Below are positions 10,550 to 19,719 of a stretch of 64,000 nt of DNA, one piece after another (position 1 is the stretch's first letter; each line of letters begins with the position of its first letter). The notes below the pieces were generated by a model that had not been told where the DNA came from, made no database searches, and was given only the letters and a program-made list of their open reading frames with translations. The position numbers and the translations under genes are program-made. The stretch is taken from positions 3,968,001 to 4,032,000 of the forward strand of contig JAPVLO010000232.1 in NCBI GenBank assembly GCA_027257055.1, given 5' to 3'. This DNA comes from Cephalopachus bancanus (lineage: Eukaryota; Chordata; Mammalia; Primates; Tarsiidae).

Positions 10550-11055
10550 AAAAGAAAATAATGATGAAGAGGACCAGATAAAAAAATGTGGCACATATAC
10601 ATGATGGAATTTTACGTAGCCATAAAGAAGGACAAAATTATGAATTTCACAGCAACTTGGATGGACTTAGAGTCTATAATACTGAGTGATCTATTGCAGA
10701 AACAAATAACTGAGTATCACATGTTCTCATTCATAAGAGGACCTTGAACAATTATCGTAGTACTATAATGAAAGGATGGGTAGGCCAGACTTGGTGCCTC
10801 AGCATGTAATCCCAGTACTTTGGAAGGCCGAGGCTAGTGAATTGCCTGAACCCATATGTTCGAGACCAGGCCGGCCAACTTGGCGAGACCTCTTCTCTAC
10901 AAAAAAAAAAAAAAAAAGAAAGAAAGAAAAGGATGGACAGTAGTGGGAAATTGCCCAGGTGGGGGGGGGGGCACATCTCATCAATAAAGGTACCTACATA
11001 ATGAACATTTATATGCCTAACCGTAAATTTTACCTACATCTTAAAAAAAAAAAAA
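10550..11055 (+). mobile_element. younger L1 3' end, split by an Alu monomer
   Basis: ORF2 3' end and 3' UTR: 'aatgtggcacatatacatgatggaattttac', 'gcaacttggatggacttagag', 'tatcacatgttctcattcataag', then after the interruption 'gcacatctcatcaataaaggtacc' and a terminal poly(A) at 11043-11055. It is 5' truncated. It carries a run of 11 G at 10961-10971. Confidence 0.88.
10783..10927 (+). mobile_element. free Alu left monomer with own poly(A)
   Basis: Only the left arm is present, ending ggcgagacctcttctctac and a 17-A tail followed by gaaa repeats. It is flanked by an imperfect duplication aaaggatgggta / aaaggatggaca. It carries the lineage signature acttggcgagacctc, so it is a monomer of the lineage-specific type rather than an ancient FLAM. 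It sits inside the young L1 3' UTR. Confidence 0.85.
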
Positions 11056-11246
11056 GAACAATGTACTTATAAATGGTAAGCATGAAAGTCAATGCTGTGA
11101 GGAGAGGAAAAGGAATCTAATCAGACAGGACCCCATGTCTTAGAGGAACTACCTACTCAGTCTGAAAGGATTTGGAGCTTCAAGATTAAGGGAATCCACC
11201 TTGCCTTTTGGTTTAGGTGAATGATTGGTCGACAGGGAAAAGAAAG
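11056..11246. other. unassigned
   Basis: Single-copy sequence between an L1 tail and an LTR. Nothing recognised. Confidence 0.3.
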
Positions 11247-11877
11247 TGATATAGGGTCTGAGCGCTTAATTCATGGCACCAACACGCAATTTAACAAGAG
11301 TTTTATTAGCCAAGTTTCAGCCGGCCAGGACCACTCACCAGAGTTGCAAGTCTCAGGGCGAGGGCCCCAAACTGTAGCAGGGGCCGTTCTTAAATAGGCC
11401 AAAGCCCTCCCAAACTACGAAGCCATTACAATTTAAATTCAAACAGAGCAAAGTCTGCCAGAAAGGTCCGCCAGAATTCGAGAGGGGCTTATCATATCAC
11501 ATCACACCATGCCAACAGGGTTCACAGAAGCAGAAAAAAACTGGTTAGTTTATCTAACATAGCCACTTGGAGTTTCCAAGTAGGGCATCCTTACTTGGTA
11601 CTAAGAATTTTAGGGGAGAGGTCACAGCACACAGTTTCAGCACACGCAATATATGAGGTTATAGTTTCATTAGGTTACACACAATTTATTACTCTTTACA
11701 AAAGCAGATCTGATTGAATGGGAGATTTCCAGCCTTGGCAATGGGGAGTGTGTGGAGGAGGGGAGGGAGAGGAGTGAGTGGGAGCGATGGAGCTTTGTGG
11801 CTGCAGTCTTGGAGTTGTTCTGAACGGGATGTGCTGCTGATAACAAGCAAGATGGAATCTGAGCTTTTACTTTATCA
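11247..11877 (-). mobile_element. ERV1-like solo LTR (boundaries approximate)
   Basis: Read on the minus strand, it has a TATA-like TATTTAAG near 11391-11398 and an AATAAA signal at 11302-11307, then a U5-like stretch ending near ggtgccatgaattaagcgc. Spacing between TATA and AATAAA (about 90 bp) suits a short retroviral R region. No internal gag/pol/env sequence is adjacent, so it is a solo LTR or fragment. No convincing target duplication was found, so the ends are estimates. Confidence 0.6.
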
Positions 11878-12949
11878 GTGATGGCACTGGAAATTTTGCA
11901 TATTCTTAAAATCTTCTGAATATCTAGAGTAACAAATAGTCTGTTACATTTTGGTAAGGAGAATTATTTTTCATTTCTTGATTATCTGGAAATCACTCTG
12001 ATTCATAAGCGATAAATGATTGGGATTTATGAATGGGATGAGGGTGCTGTGAGGTTGGAATAGACTGAGTAAAGACAAGTGGGAAGTGAAGAAGGAAATA
12101 CCATAAAATTGCTAAGAATGATAGTTGTGAGGGCCTTACTGTCACCTGTACTGTCCTCTCCAGCGGAAATTTGGCCGAATGCAGAAGAGTGAGTTATGGA
12201 GATGACAGCTTACTTGGAAATTTAACTCAGTTTCAAAATTCGTTGGCAAAACTTTTGCTTGATCTTTTATTGACTCTTTTCCTTACAAAGAAGTGGAGAT
12301 TCATTCAGATTATTCCAAGTGTCATGGCAATTATGTGATGTATTTAGGCATTATTAAGAGATGCAGGGAAATACAAAAATGGTAGTAACCATTGTAAAGT
12401 TGATGGAAGGAGAGTGCAGAACTGGAATAATAGCTGGCCCACAAGATACTCATCTTTCATAAATGATTCAGCTAACATTCATGTATTCCCCTTGCTTGTA
12501 GTTTTATTTTTTCACAATTTGTGTTTCTTTTAAAATTTTTACTTACACATCATGGCATTTCTAGCCTTTCTCCACATTGTCATCTTTTATTTGTTCTTTT
12601 CTCTAACTGCTTCATTTTAATTTTAACTTTCTAAGAGTAAGGATATGATTGTGGCTTCCAGCTATCCTTTGGCTTGGGTTCTGTTGGGTAACATGTCTAC
12701 TCTCAGCCCAATTAGCCTCACTTTGGTAGAATAGAGTCACGTTGTAGAACAAGATCTCCTGACTCTATCAGTAGTCATGATAGAGTCATGAGTATGAATA
12801 GTCAGCAGAATATGCTTTCCATCTCTTTAACCAACACAAAGTACTACTAGACTGGGTTACTGCAGTTTTGATAAATCTGTAGGCAAAGAATAGATGTGCT
12901 TTGGAATTAACAGTTGTCTTTCTCTAATATGCTTATTTTTTTCCTTTTA
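11878..12949. other. single-copy non-coding DNA
   Basis: No repeat family or gene recognised. A short inverted pair (tgactctatcagtagtcatgatagagtca) lies near 12760-12790. Confidence 0.4.
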
Positions 12950-13325
12950 AAACCCATGTTGAAATTCAATCCCCAATGTGGCAGTATTGAGAGGTGTAGG
13001 GCCTTTGAGAGATAATTGAATCAATTCACTCATGGGTTAATGGGTCAATGGGCTAACGGGTTGTAATGGGAATGGCACTGCTGACTTTATAAGAAGAGGA
13101 GGAGAAACCTGAGCTAGTGCGCCTGGCCTGCTCACCCTGTGATACCTGTGCCACTCGGACTCTGCTGAGTCCCCATCACCAAGAAGGCCCTTCCTGGATG
13201 TGGCCCTTGACCTTGGACGTCCCAGTCTCCAGAATTGTAAGAAATAAGTGCCTTTTCTTTATAATTTACACAGTTTGCCTTCTCTCTATTGTTCTTAGCA
13301 CCATTCCTCATACCCCAGGACTTGG
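12950..13325 (+). mobile_element. MST-type MaLR LTR
   Basis: This follows the MSTA/MSTB LTR almost end to end: 'catgttgaaattcaatccccaatgtggcagtattgagagg', 'gggcctttgagagataattg', 'accaagaaggcccttcctgga', 'gaccttggacgtcccagtctccagaattgtaagaaataa' with the polyadenylation signal, then 'ttctttataatttacacagt'. No internal region is adjacent. MaLRs are non-autonomous ERVL-related elements. Confidence 0.92.
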
Positions 13326-13641
13326 CTATTAATACAAGTACTAATCTTTCTGCAAACTAGTTAAATTCTTCATTTTGGCTTTAAAGAGAATTCAAACAAT
13401 TGATCCCTATTTTAGTTTAGCTAGCTGTTAATCAGTTGCCCCAAAATGAAACTTAAAGAGAAAACCTGTTATTAATAGATAAAGGTATTTAGTTAACATA
13501 AATATTTTCTTTGAATCTTAAAATGCTAGTCTACGACCATACCGCTGGTACCCAATCTCATATGGATCTTAAAATGCTAATGTAGGACTCTAGGAAACCA
13601 TGTATAAAGGTATGTAAAATTTACTTTTAAAAGTAAACTTA
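13326..13641. other. single-copy AT-rich DNA
   Basis: Two similar 'cttaaaatgcta' blocks lie near 13518 and 13567, possibly a small local duplication. No other feature is seen. Confidence 0.4.
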
Positions 13642-13943
13642 GCCGGGCTTGGTGGCTCAGTCTGTAATCCCGCACTTTGGGAGGCTGAGGTGAGTGGATT
13701 TCCTGAGCCCGCGGGTTCGAGACCCGCCTGGGCAACTTGGCGAGACCTCATCTCTACAATAAGTCAAAAAAATCAGCTGGGCGTGGTAGCGCGTGCCTGT
13801 AATTCTGGCTACTCAGAAGGCTTGAGGCAGAAGGATCGCCGGAGCCCAGCATGTTGAGGCTGCGGTGGCTGGGAGTGGCCACTGCACTCCAGTCTGGGCG
13901 ACAGAGTGAGACTCCAACTCAAAAAAAAAATTTAAAAAAAAAA
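13642..13943 (+). mobile_element. Alu, lineage-specific dimer with perfect T-arm-like B box
   Basis: A full Alu with target duplication aaaagtaaactta on both sides (left ends at 13641, right follows the A tail). The A-box segment lies at about 13653-13665 (tggctcagtctgt). The B-box region at 13711-13727 is GCGGG-TTCGAGA-CCCGC, a perfect 5-bp stem with 7-nt loop. It keeps the undeleted caacttggcgagacc. Confidence 0.96.
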
Positions 13944-14105
13944 GTAAACTTAGAGAACATCTGTGTTTGCCTCAATGCTCTCTTAGAATAATTGATCTAG
14001 AGTAGAACTGTTTAGCATCACTTTACCTGCCATTGAATTCAGAGTTAAGATCAGGCTTGAGACATCCTGTGATGCAAATAGGAATGTCCTGAGGCCATTG
14101 TGTAA

Positions 14106-14400
14106 TTTTTTTTTTTTTTTTTTTTTTGAGTTGGAGTCTCACTCTGTCGCCCAGACTGGAGTGCAGTGGCTGCTCCCGGCCACCGCAGCCTCGGCCTGCT
14201 GGGCTCCGGCGATCCTTCCGCCTCAGCCTTCCGAGTAGCCGGAATTACAGGCATGAGCCACCACGCCCAGCTGATTTTTTTTATTTATTGTAGAGATGAG
14301 GTCTCGCTGCCCAGGCGGGTCTCGAACCCGCGGGCTCAGGCAATTCACTCACCTCAGCCTCCCAAAGGCGCGGGATTACAGGCTGAGCCACCGAGCCCGG
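14106..14400 (-). mobile_element. Alu, youngest tier
   Basis: A full antisense Alu with a 22-nt T run and target duplication ccattgtgtaattttt on both sides (starting at 14095 and about 14401). In sense it carries the exact GCGGG-TTCGAGA-CCCGC block (14315-14331) and the 5-nt deletion (gggcagcgagacc). Confidence 0.96.
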
Positions 14401-14411
14401 CCATTGTGTAA

Positions 14412-15229
14412 TTTTTTTAGGGAGCTTTTCCAGAGCCAGGAAGAAGGTAGTGAGTTTCATAGCGTGATTAACTCTTAACTCAGTGGGTCTTGATGTGAAG
14501 TGGGTTGAAATAGAACCCTCTGTGTAGGCGCACACAGTGTATAGGACAGGCATCTCATTTCCTGCATATCTACTTGCATCTTCCCTTATATCAGTGCATA
14601 TGTTTAATTAAATAGAATGAAAATCATCTACAGAAGTGAAAATGTATTGAAAAAGTGGCAGCAGTAGAACAATCTCTCGCAGCTTTTTACTTTGAGTCCC
14701 AGTGGATTAGTGATTTTACTGTACTTCAGAAATGACAGTACAGTGACGATTATTGCTCCTTTGGGATGGATAAGAAGAGAAATGGTGCCCAATTATGTTC
14801 ATTATTAGTATTCTCCGTTATAAGTAGGGTACATTCTGGAACTAGAAGAACATGGCCTGAATATATTTTTTAAACAAGTAAAATATCTTTCAATACTGAT
14901 AAAAATGTAGCTTGTCTGCCTTAGAAAAATAAAACTTTCATACATAATTTAGCTTGCATATCATTTTAAACATTTCAGGAGGCATAGCCCTATGGTCTAG
15001 GCCCGTTTTTCTTTGTCAATAGACGCTTCATTGACTCCTTGTGAAAGTTTTGACATTTATGTTATACTCTGAGTACTTGAAACCAAGTATTGCATTCCTT
15101 TGGAATTACCCATTGGTATCTCATCTACCAGTCAGGCATTCACGGCATCCTGTGTGCAGGCTGGGTGGGCCATTGCCCTCTTTTCTTAGATGTATTTTGT
15201 TACATTACATTTTGTCTATATGATGGGAG
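14412..15229. other. single-copy non-coding DNA
   Basis: Nothing recognised on either strand. Confidence 0.4.
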
Positions 15230-15665
15230 ACCCCCCACAAAACCATGCACTTATTTATAAAAAATTGTGTATTTATTCTTACATGTTTAAACTTCAGTCA
15301 CCCTCAAAGTCCTCTTCGTGTGATGCAGTACGCCTATGGAGATACTTTTCCTACTGCTTAGTTTTTGAACTCATCCATTTTGATGTCTTTTAGTGCTTTT
15401 GCTGTTTTTTTGTTTCACTTCTTCCACATCGTCAAAACATTTCCCTTTGAGGACTTTTTTCATCCAGGGAAACAAAGAAAAAGCCACTTGGGGCTAGGTC
15501 GGACATGAGGGTCATGCCGTTTTTGGTCAAAAAATGCAGAACGCTCAGCGTGGTTTGGGCAGGTTTGCTCATAAATCATGAAATGGGAAAATGCATTGAA
15601 AGAATCTTCAAAAAAAAAAAGAACTGAAACCAAACACAGCCAGCCTTTCACAACAACTTTAGCAG
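15230..15665 (-). mobile_element. mariner (TcMar) transposon remnant, dead transposase
   Basis: The minus strand encodes the C-terminal third of a mariner transposase. One frame reads TLSVLHFLTKNGM then SDLAPSGFFF (about 15470-15555), matching the family's 'LAKNGM...SPDLAPCDFF' region. After frameshifts comes a stretch reading like LKGK-FDDVEEVKQK (about 15400-15450). The third catalytic Asp of the DDD motif is replaced by Gly, and stops and frameshifts follow, so it is inactive. The trailing AT-rich 3' part extends to about 15230. Confidence 0.82.
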
Positions 15666-16150
15666 ATACACTGATGTCGATGGGTTCCCAGAATACTTAC
15701 CTAGTAGAAGAAGCCTGTCCTATAAGGGGCTTGCTTTCCAAAAGATGATTCTGGATTTTTGGGGGTCCCCCTTATATAGTTTCTTCTGTATGTGATCCAG
15801 TCCTTCTTATTCCCTCCCCAATTGATGCTGTTTGTCAAATAGTTTGGAAAAGAAACACCATCTTGAAACTGTATTTTGGTCTCTAAGTAAAATACCCAAC
15901 ACATCCAGCAGTTTTGTAGTTCTTGGCTCTTGTGACAGGAGGACTGTGGCCATGCCGAAAGGCTTGCCTCGACCAGATTGAGCCTTCTTCCTCGGTGTCC
16001 CACAGTTCCTCTTGCATCTCTAACACATACAAGAGAGAATGCTGAGCAGACTCATGGCCCCATCTAACAAACCCATCCAACAGCGAGAGCCTTGAAGGAA
16101 TTGTCAAAGAAAAAAATTATTAATGACCCTTGTTAAAACTAGTGAGATAG
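15666..16150. other. unassigned; overlapping minus-strand open frames
   Basis: Minus-strand open frames of 100 and 74 codons overlap here (15701-16003 and 15883-16107). I recognise no domain, and the frames overlap each other, so neither is called as a gene. It could be part of an unrecognised retroelement or of the mariner's flank. Confidence 0.3.
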
Positions 16151-16303
16151 AGTTTATTCAGAGGGGGATACTGCAGTGTGGTTTTGTAATGGGGAGAAAG
16201 ATCAGTCGGGCTCAGCTCCAAACACATCAAGGACAAATGGAGATTTTTAGCCAAGGGTCTGGGAGAGGGTCCACATATGGAGAATTACTGAGAGGAAGCA
16301 TCA

Positions 16304-16385
16304 GGGGCAAGAGGCTTCTGGGTAAGCCAACTTGACAGCAGTAAGGGGCAAGGAGGCTTCTGGGTAAGCCAACTTGACTGCTGAA
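16304..16385 (+). repeat. 41-bp tandem duplication
   Basis: Two adjacent copies beginning ggggcaag and containing ggcttctgggtaagccaact. The first is at 16304-16344 and the second at 16345-16385. They differ by a few bases. It lies within sequence that looks retroelement-derived but was not assigned. Confidence 0.85.
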
Positions 16386-16639
16386 GGCAGACTGAAGGTA
16401 GAGGATGAAGAATTAGACCAGGTATTAAGGGTGGGGGTGAGGAGTTTGATCAGATGTCAAGGGCAAAGGCCTTTTGCTTAACTGATCTGTTCAGATTCTT
16501 TAAAACTGGGCTATGGGAGTCAAGGACAGATGCCATGTTCAGGGCATAGTCAGAAAGAGAGCTCGGAGCACCTGGCTCAAGTTTGGTCAGAGGAGAGAAT
16601 TGTCAGAAGACAAAATTACAGCTAGCTTAGCTTAAAGTT

Positions 16640-16885
16640 CTCTCCTTTGCAATTTTGGAACTGAGCACCACCCCATTTTATAAAATAGAATGAGTGTTCC
16701 AGTAAGCGGAACAGTTTCTAACCCAGCCCCTCCTGGGAGAGCATTCCTGGTTTGCATCAAAGACTGTGTCTCTCATTCCTGGTATGCATAAAAGGCTGTG
16801 TCTCTCCTCAGTCTTCAGAGTGCTCATAGAAAATAAAGCTCTCTCTTTTCCTCCTCCTATTTCATGACCTTTTGGTTACAAGAGT
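16640..16885 (+). mobile_element. probable ERV1-like LTR fragment
   Basis: It shows a TATA-like gcataaaagg (about 16787-16796) and, about 40 bp later, the polyadenylation signal aataaa at 16832-16837 followed by a ctctctcttttcc U5-like tract. Immediately upstream lies a 32-bp direct duplication (16742-16773 and 16774-16805, 29 of 32 identical), of the kind seen in LTR enhancers. Boundaries are unknown. Confidence 0.55.
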
Positions 16886-18410
16886 GCAAATGCAAAGCAA
16901 ATTGATATTTCCACTTATTTCTGGTCTCTTTCTCTATCTAGTCTTTGGGGCTTTTGCTGTTGACATCAGGATAACATAATTATTGATTTCTTTGAGCTGC
17001 ATTAGACCAGCACGTAAATCCCTCTCCTTTTTGCTATGTTTCTGTTGTTGCATTTATTACAATTTTATTTAAATTTCTTTGTTTACGTGTCAGCTTCTCC
17101 CTTATTAAATTCTGAGGGCAAAATGTCTTATTTGTCAGTGTGTCTCCTGTTTCTGAGACACTATTCATGCAGTTCTTATTTCTTAATGATATTACAAGTG
17201 GCTCAGTCAATCATAGGCAGTATGTTCATTTAATAAACATTTATTGAGCACCAATTTTGTGTTAGGACTGTTAACTGTTTTAGGATATTTGTTCTAAGGA
17301 CAGGTCTAGAATTAACTGCATTGGATTATGTAGGTAGGGAACTTTGAAAATAGTTCTCACGTTTTTCCCTCTTGGTGGTTTTTGAGGCCATGTACTGACA
17401 TTTTACATTAGAATGTTAAAGTTTAGAAATAGTAGTCAATTTGTTATATGTGTGTCTGTAACATGGAAATTAAAAACTGGACTATGACAAATTATTAAAA
17501 TTTTAAAATATGCAATAAAAGTAGCCATGTGCTTTGTGGGTTCTACACCATGCAATTATAGTATTTCTTATAAAACTGTGCATCAACTCAAGGTTGCTTT
17601 TAAAAAGTGCTATATTGTTTAGCATGAGTGTTAATCTTTTTTAGAACTACCTGATAGATATACTATGAATACTTGCAGAGGTGAAGTCAGAATCCACGTT
17701 AAAGAGGGTAATTGGGAGTGCGTTTGCATGGAGAACTATGGAGATATAGGCTCTCACCCTCTGGTCTCTGCTGGAAATGTCCTTCCCCTTCGACCTAGAT
17801 CACATGGAGAGTTACCCCTCAGGCCTGTCCCTTTGTCAGTTTTTGTTTCTCCGGTAAGTCCCTGTAATGGTTTACTTACCTGTTTGCCTTCCCAACCTAA
17901 AATAAGCTAAAGAGAAACCAGTTCTCCAATGAGTTTACTTGGGAATAGCTGGGGAACTTAGCAATGACTGATCACAGACACCTCCAGGGAGGCCCAGGAA
18001 TGCATGGGCTTTGAGAGGCAAAATGAGGGCTCTGACAGTAGTTGTTCTGAAACAATTACCCTGGGCTGCAAGATTTAATTAGTAGAAGAGGCAGTTGCTG
18101 GGCAGGTGTTCTCATAGAAGTAATCTCTGCACGTTTGCAGGAGCCTTTATGTGAGGTTGTGGTGTGAGCAGGATCTCTTGTAATTGGTTCTAGTCTTGAG
18201 CAGACATGCACGAGGGCCTACCCTTAGCCTCTTGGCTCAATTCTGTTAGGGTTGACACGAGTGACTCCACTTTGGCAACTTTCTCAGTCTTCTCAACTGC
18301 CTATGAGCTCCTACATGTGAGGACCATCTCTAGGGGGTCCCCAAGAGTCTGAAACGTTGCATTTTCATGAAGTGTTTGATTTTCATTTGATGAATAAAGT
18401 TTTTTATTTG
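16886..18410. other. mostly single-copy; possible L2/MIR traces
   Basis: A short 'aataaacatttattgagcac' piece at 17230-17255 is the usual antisense L2/MIR motif. 17900-18340 has some ERV-like flavour but no definable ends. The 81-codon frame at 17665-17910 (+) has no recognised domain. Confidence 0.35.
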
Positions 18411-18414
18411 CTAC

Positions 18415-18986
18415 TGTAGTGGCCGAAAGTTCAATCCGAGAGACCACCAAGAGCCAATTCCAATGAAAGTTCAAGAGGGTCTTTATTTACAAGCTGGAGC
18501 CTGGGCCTCTGTCGACAACCGACACAGCGGAGTACATTCAGAGGCCCTGATTTCCTTAAGCAGATGCCTTTTATGCTTTTACACAAAGGGAGGAGGAGTT
18601 TGGGGGGCTTTCCAGTTGTGTTACCATTTAACTGGGGAGTAACCTCTGGTGGTCAGCTTAATCGTGGAGGATTGGCTAGCCTGACTCGGGCTGACCTTGG
18701 TCCACTAGCTAGGGAAGTTGCAGAGACATCTGGAAACTTAGGTGATTACCCCCTGGCACTTGATTGGTTGTTGCTAAGGGGAAAGTGAGATAAGAGAAGG
18801 GGTTGAAGCTTGTAACCGGAGCTTTGCAGTTTTTTCCATAACTGAAACTTTAAACAGTTACAGGTTATATTTTAAGACAGAAAACTAAAAATGGCTGTGC
18901 TATTGTCCACAAGCTGATTACATATTTATTGAATTATAGCATGCTCTTAACCTAAGTCTATGGTATACTTTATTACGGTCCTCTCA
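18415..18986 (-). mobile_element. 572-bp solo LTR (gammaretrovirus-like ERV)
   Basis: On the minus strand it begins TGAGAGG and ends CCACTACA, so it has TG...CA termini. A 4-bp duplication ctac at 18411-18414 and 18987-18990 flanks it, the size typical of gammaretroviral (class I) integrations. It has a TATA-like GCATAAAAGG at 18567-18576 and AATAAA at 18482-18487, about 85 bp apart. No internal coding region is present, which indicates LTR-LTR recombination. Confidence 0.85.
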
Positions 18987-19044
18987 CTACCGCAGTAGAA
19001 GACGTAACAGAACCACTTCACACTGTATAATTGAGGGATACATA

Positions 19045-19125
19045 TTTTAGGAAAACTGATGTCTGAGGTAGCTAAGTAGCTTGCTGAAGTTATACAGATT
19101 GTACCTCAGATTTAGTCTGATATCG
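19045..19125 (-). mobile_element. MIR SINE fragment
   Basis: 'gaaaactgatgtctgaggtagctaagtagcttgctgaagttatacag' follows antisense MIR (gaaactgaggcacagagaggttaagtaacttgcccaaggtcacacag). Confidence 0.7.
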
Positions 19126-19425
19126 TGTCCATTTGTCTTTCAATCCCACATGCTTTTCAATGAGCCAGCATTTGCCAAATGCATCCCATAGGACCCTGCT
19201 GCCCCCCCACTCCACCCCAAGAGGTGCAGCTGGAATCCTGGCCAGTAGAGGAGAAGATGGATTTTGGGAAAAAACTTGGTTAAGTAAAATTGGTGTTATT
19301 TTTTGCTCCAGGACTTTTCTCAACTATAATGTGTGTTAATGTGTGTGATTTACCCTGCAGCATATACACAGTATACTACAAAGATGCTTGTTAACAGAAC
19401 CTCTCTTTAAAATTACTCTTCTCTA

Positions 19426-19719
19426 GCCGGGCTTGGTGGCTCAGCCTGTAATCCCGCACCTTTGGGAGGCTGAGGTGAGTGGATTGCCTGAGCCCGTGGG
19501 TTCGAGACCCGCCTGGGCAGTGAGACCTCATCTCTACAATAAATAAAAAAAAAAAAGCCGGGCATGGTAGCGCGTGCCTGTAATTCCGACTACTTGGAAG
19601 GCTAAGGCGGAAGGATCGCCGGAGCCCAGCAGATCAAGGCTGCGGTGGCCGGGAGCGGCCACTGCACTCCAGTCTGGGTGACAGAGTGAGACTCCAACTC
19701 AAAAAAAAAAAAAAAAAAA
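19426..19719 (+). mobile_element. Alu, youngest tier
   Basis: A full Alu with duplication aaattactcttctct / aaatttactcttctct (one T inserted). It carries ggctcagcc, gtgggttcgagacccgcc and the 5-nt deletion (gggcagtgagacctc). Confidence 0.95.

Noticed and set aside
15701..16107. overlapping 100- and 74-codon minus-strand frames
   Set aside because: No recognised protein, and the two frames overlap in different registers, as expected by chance in a stop-poor stretch.
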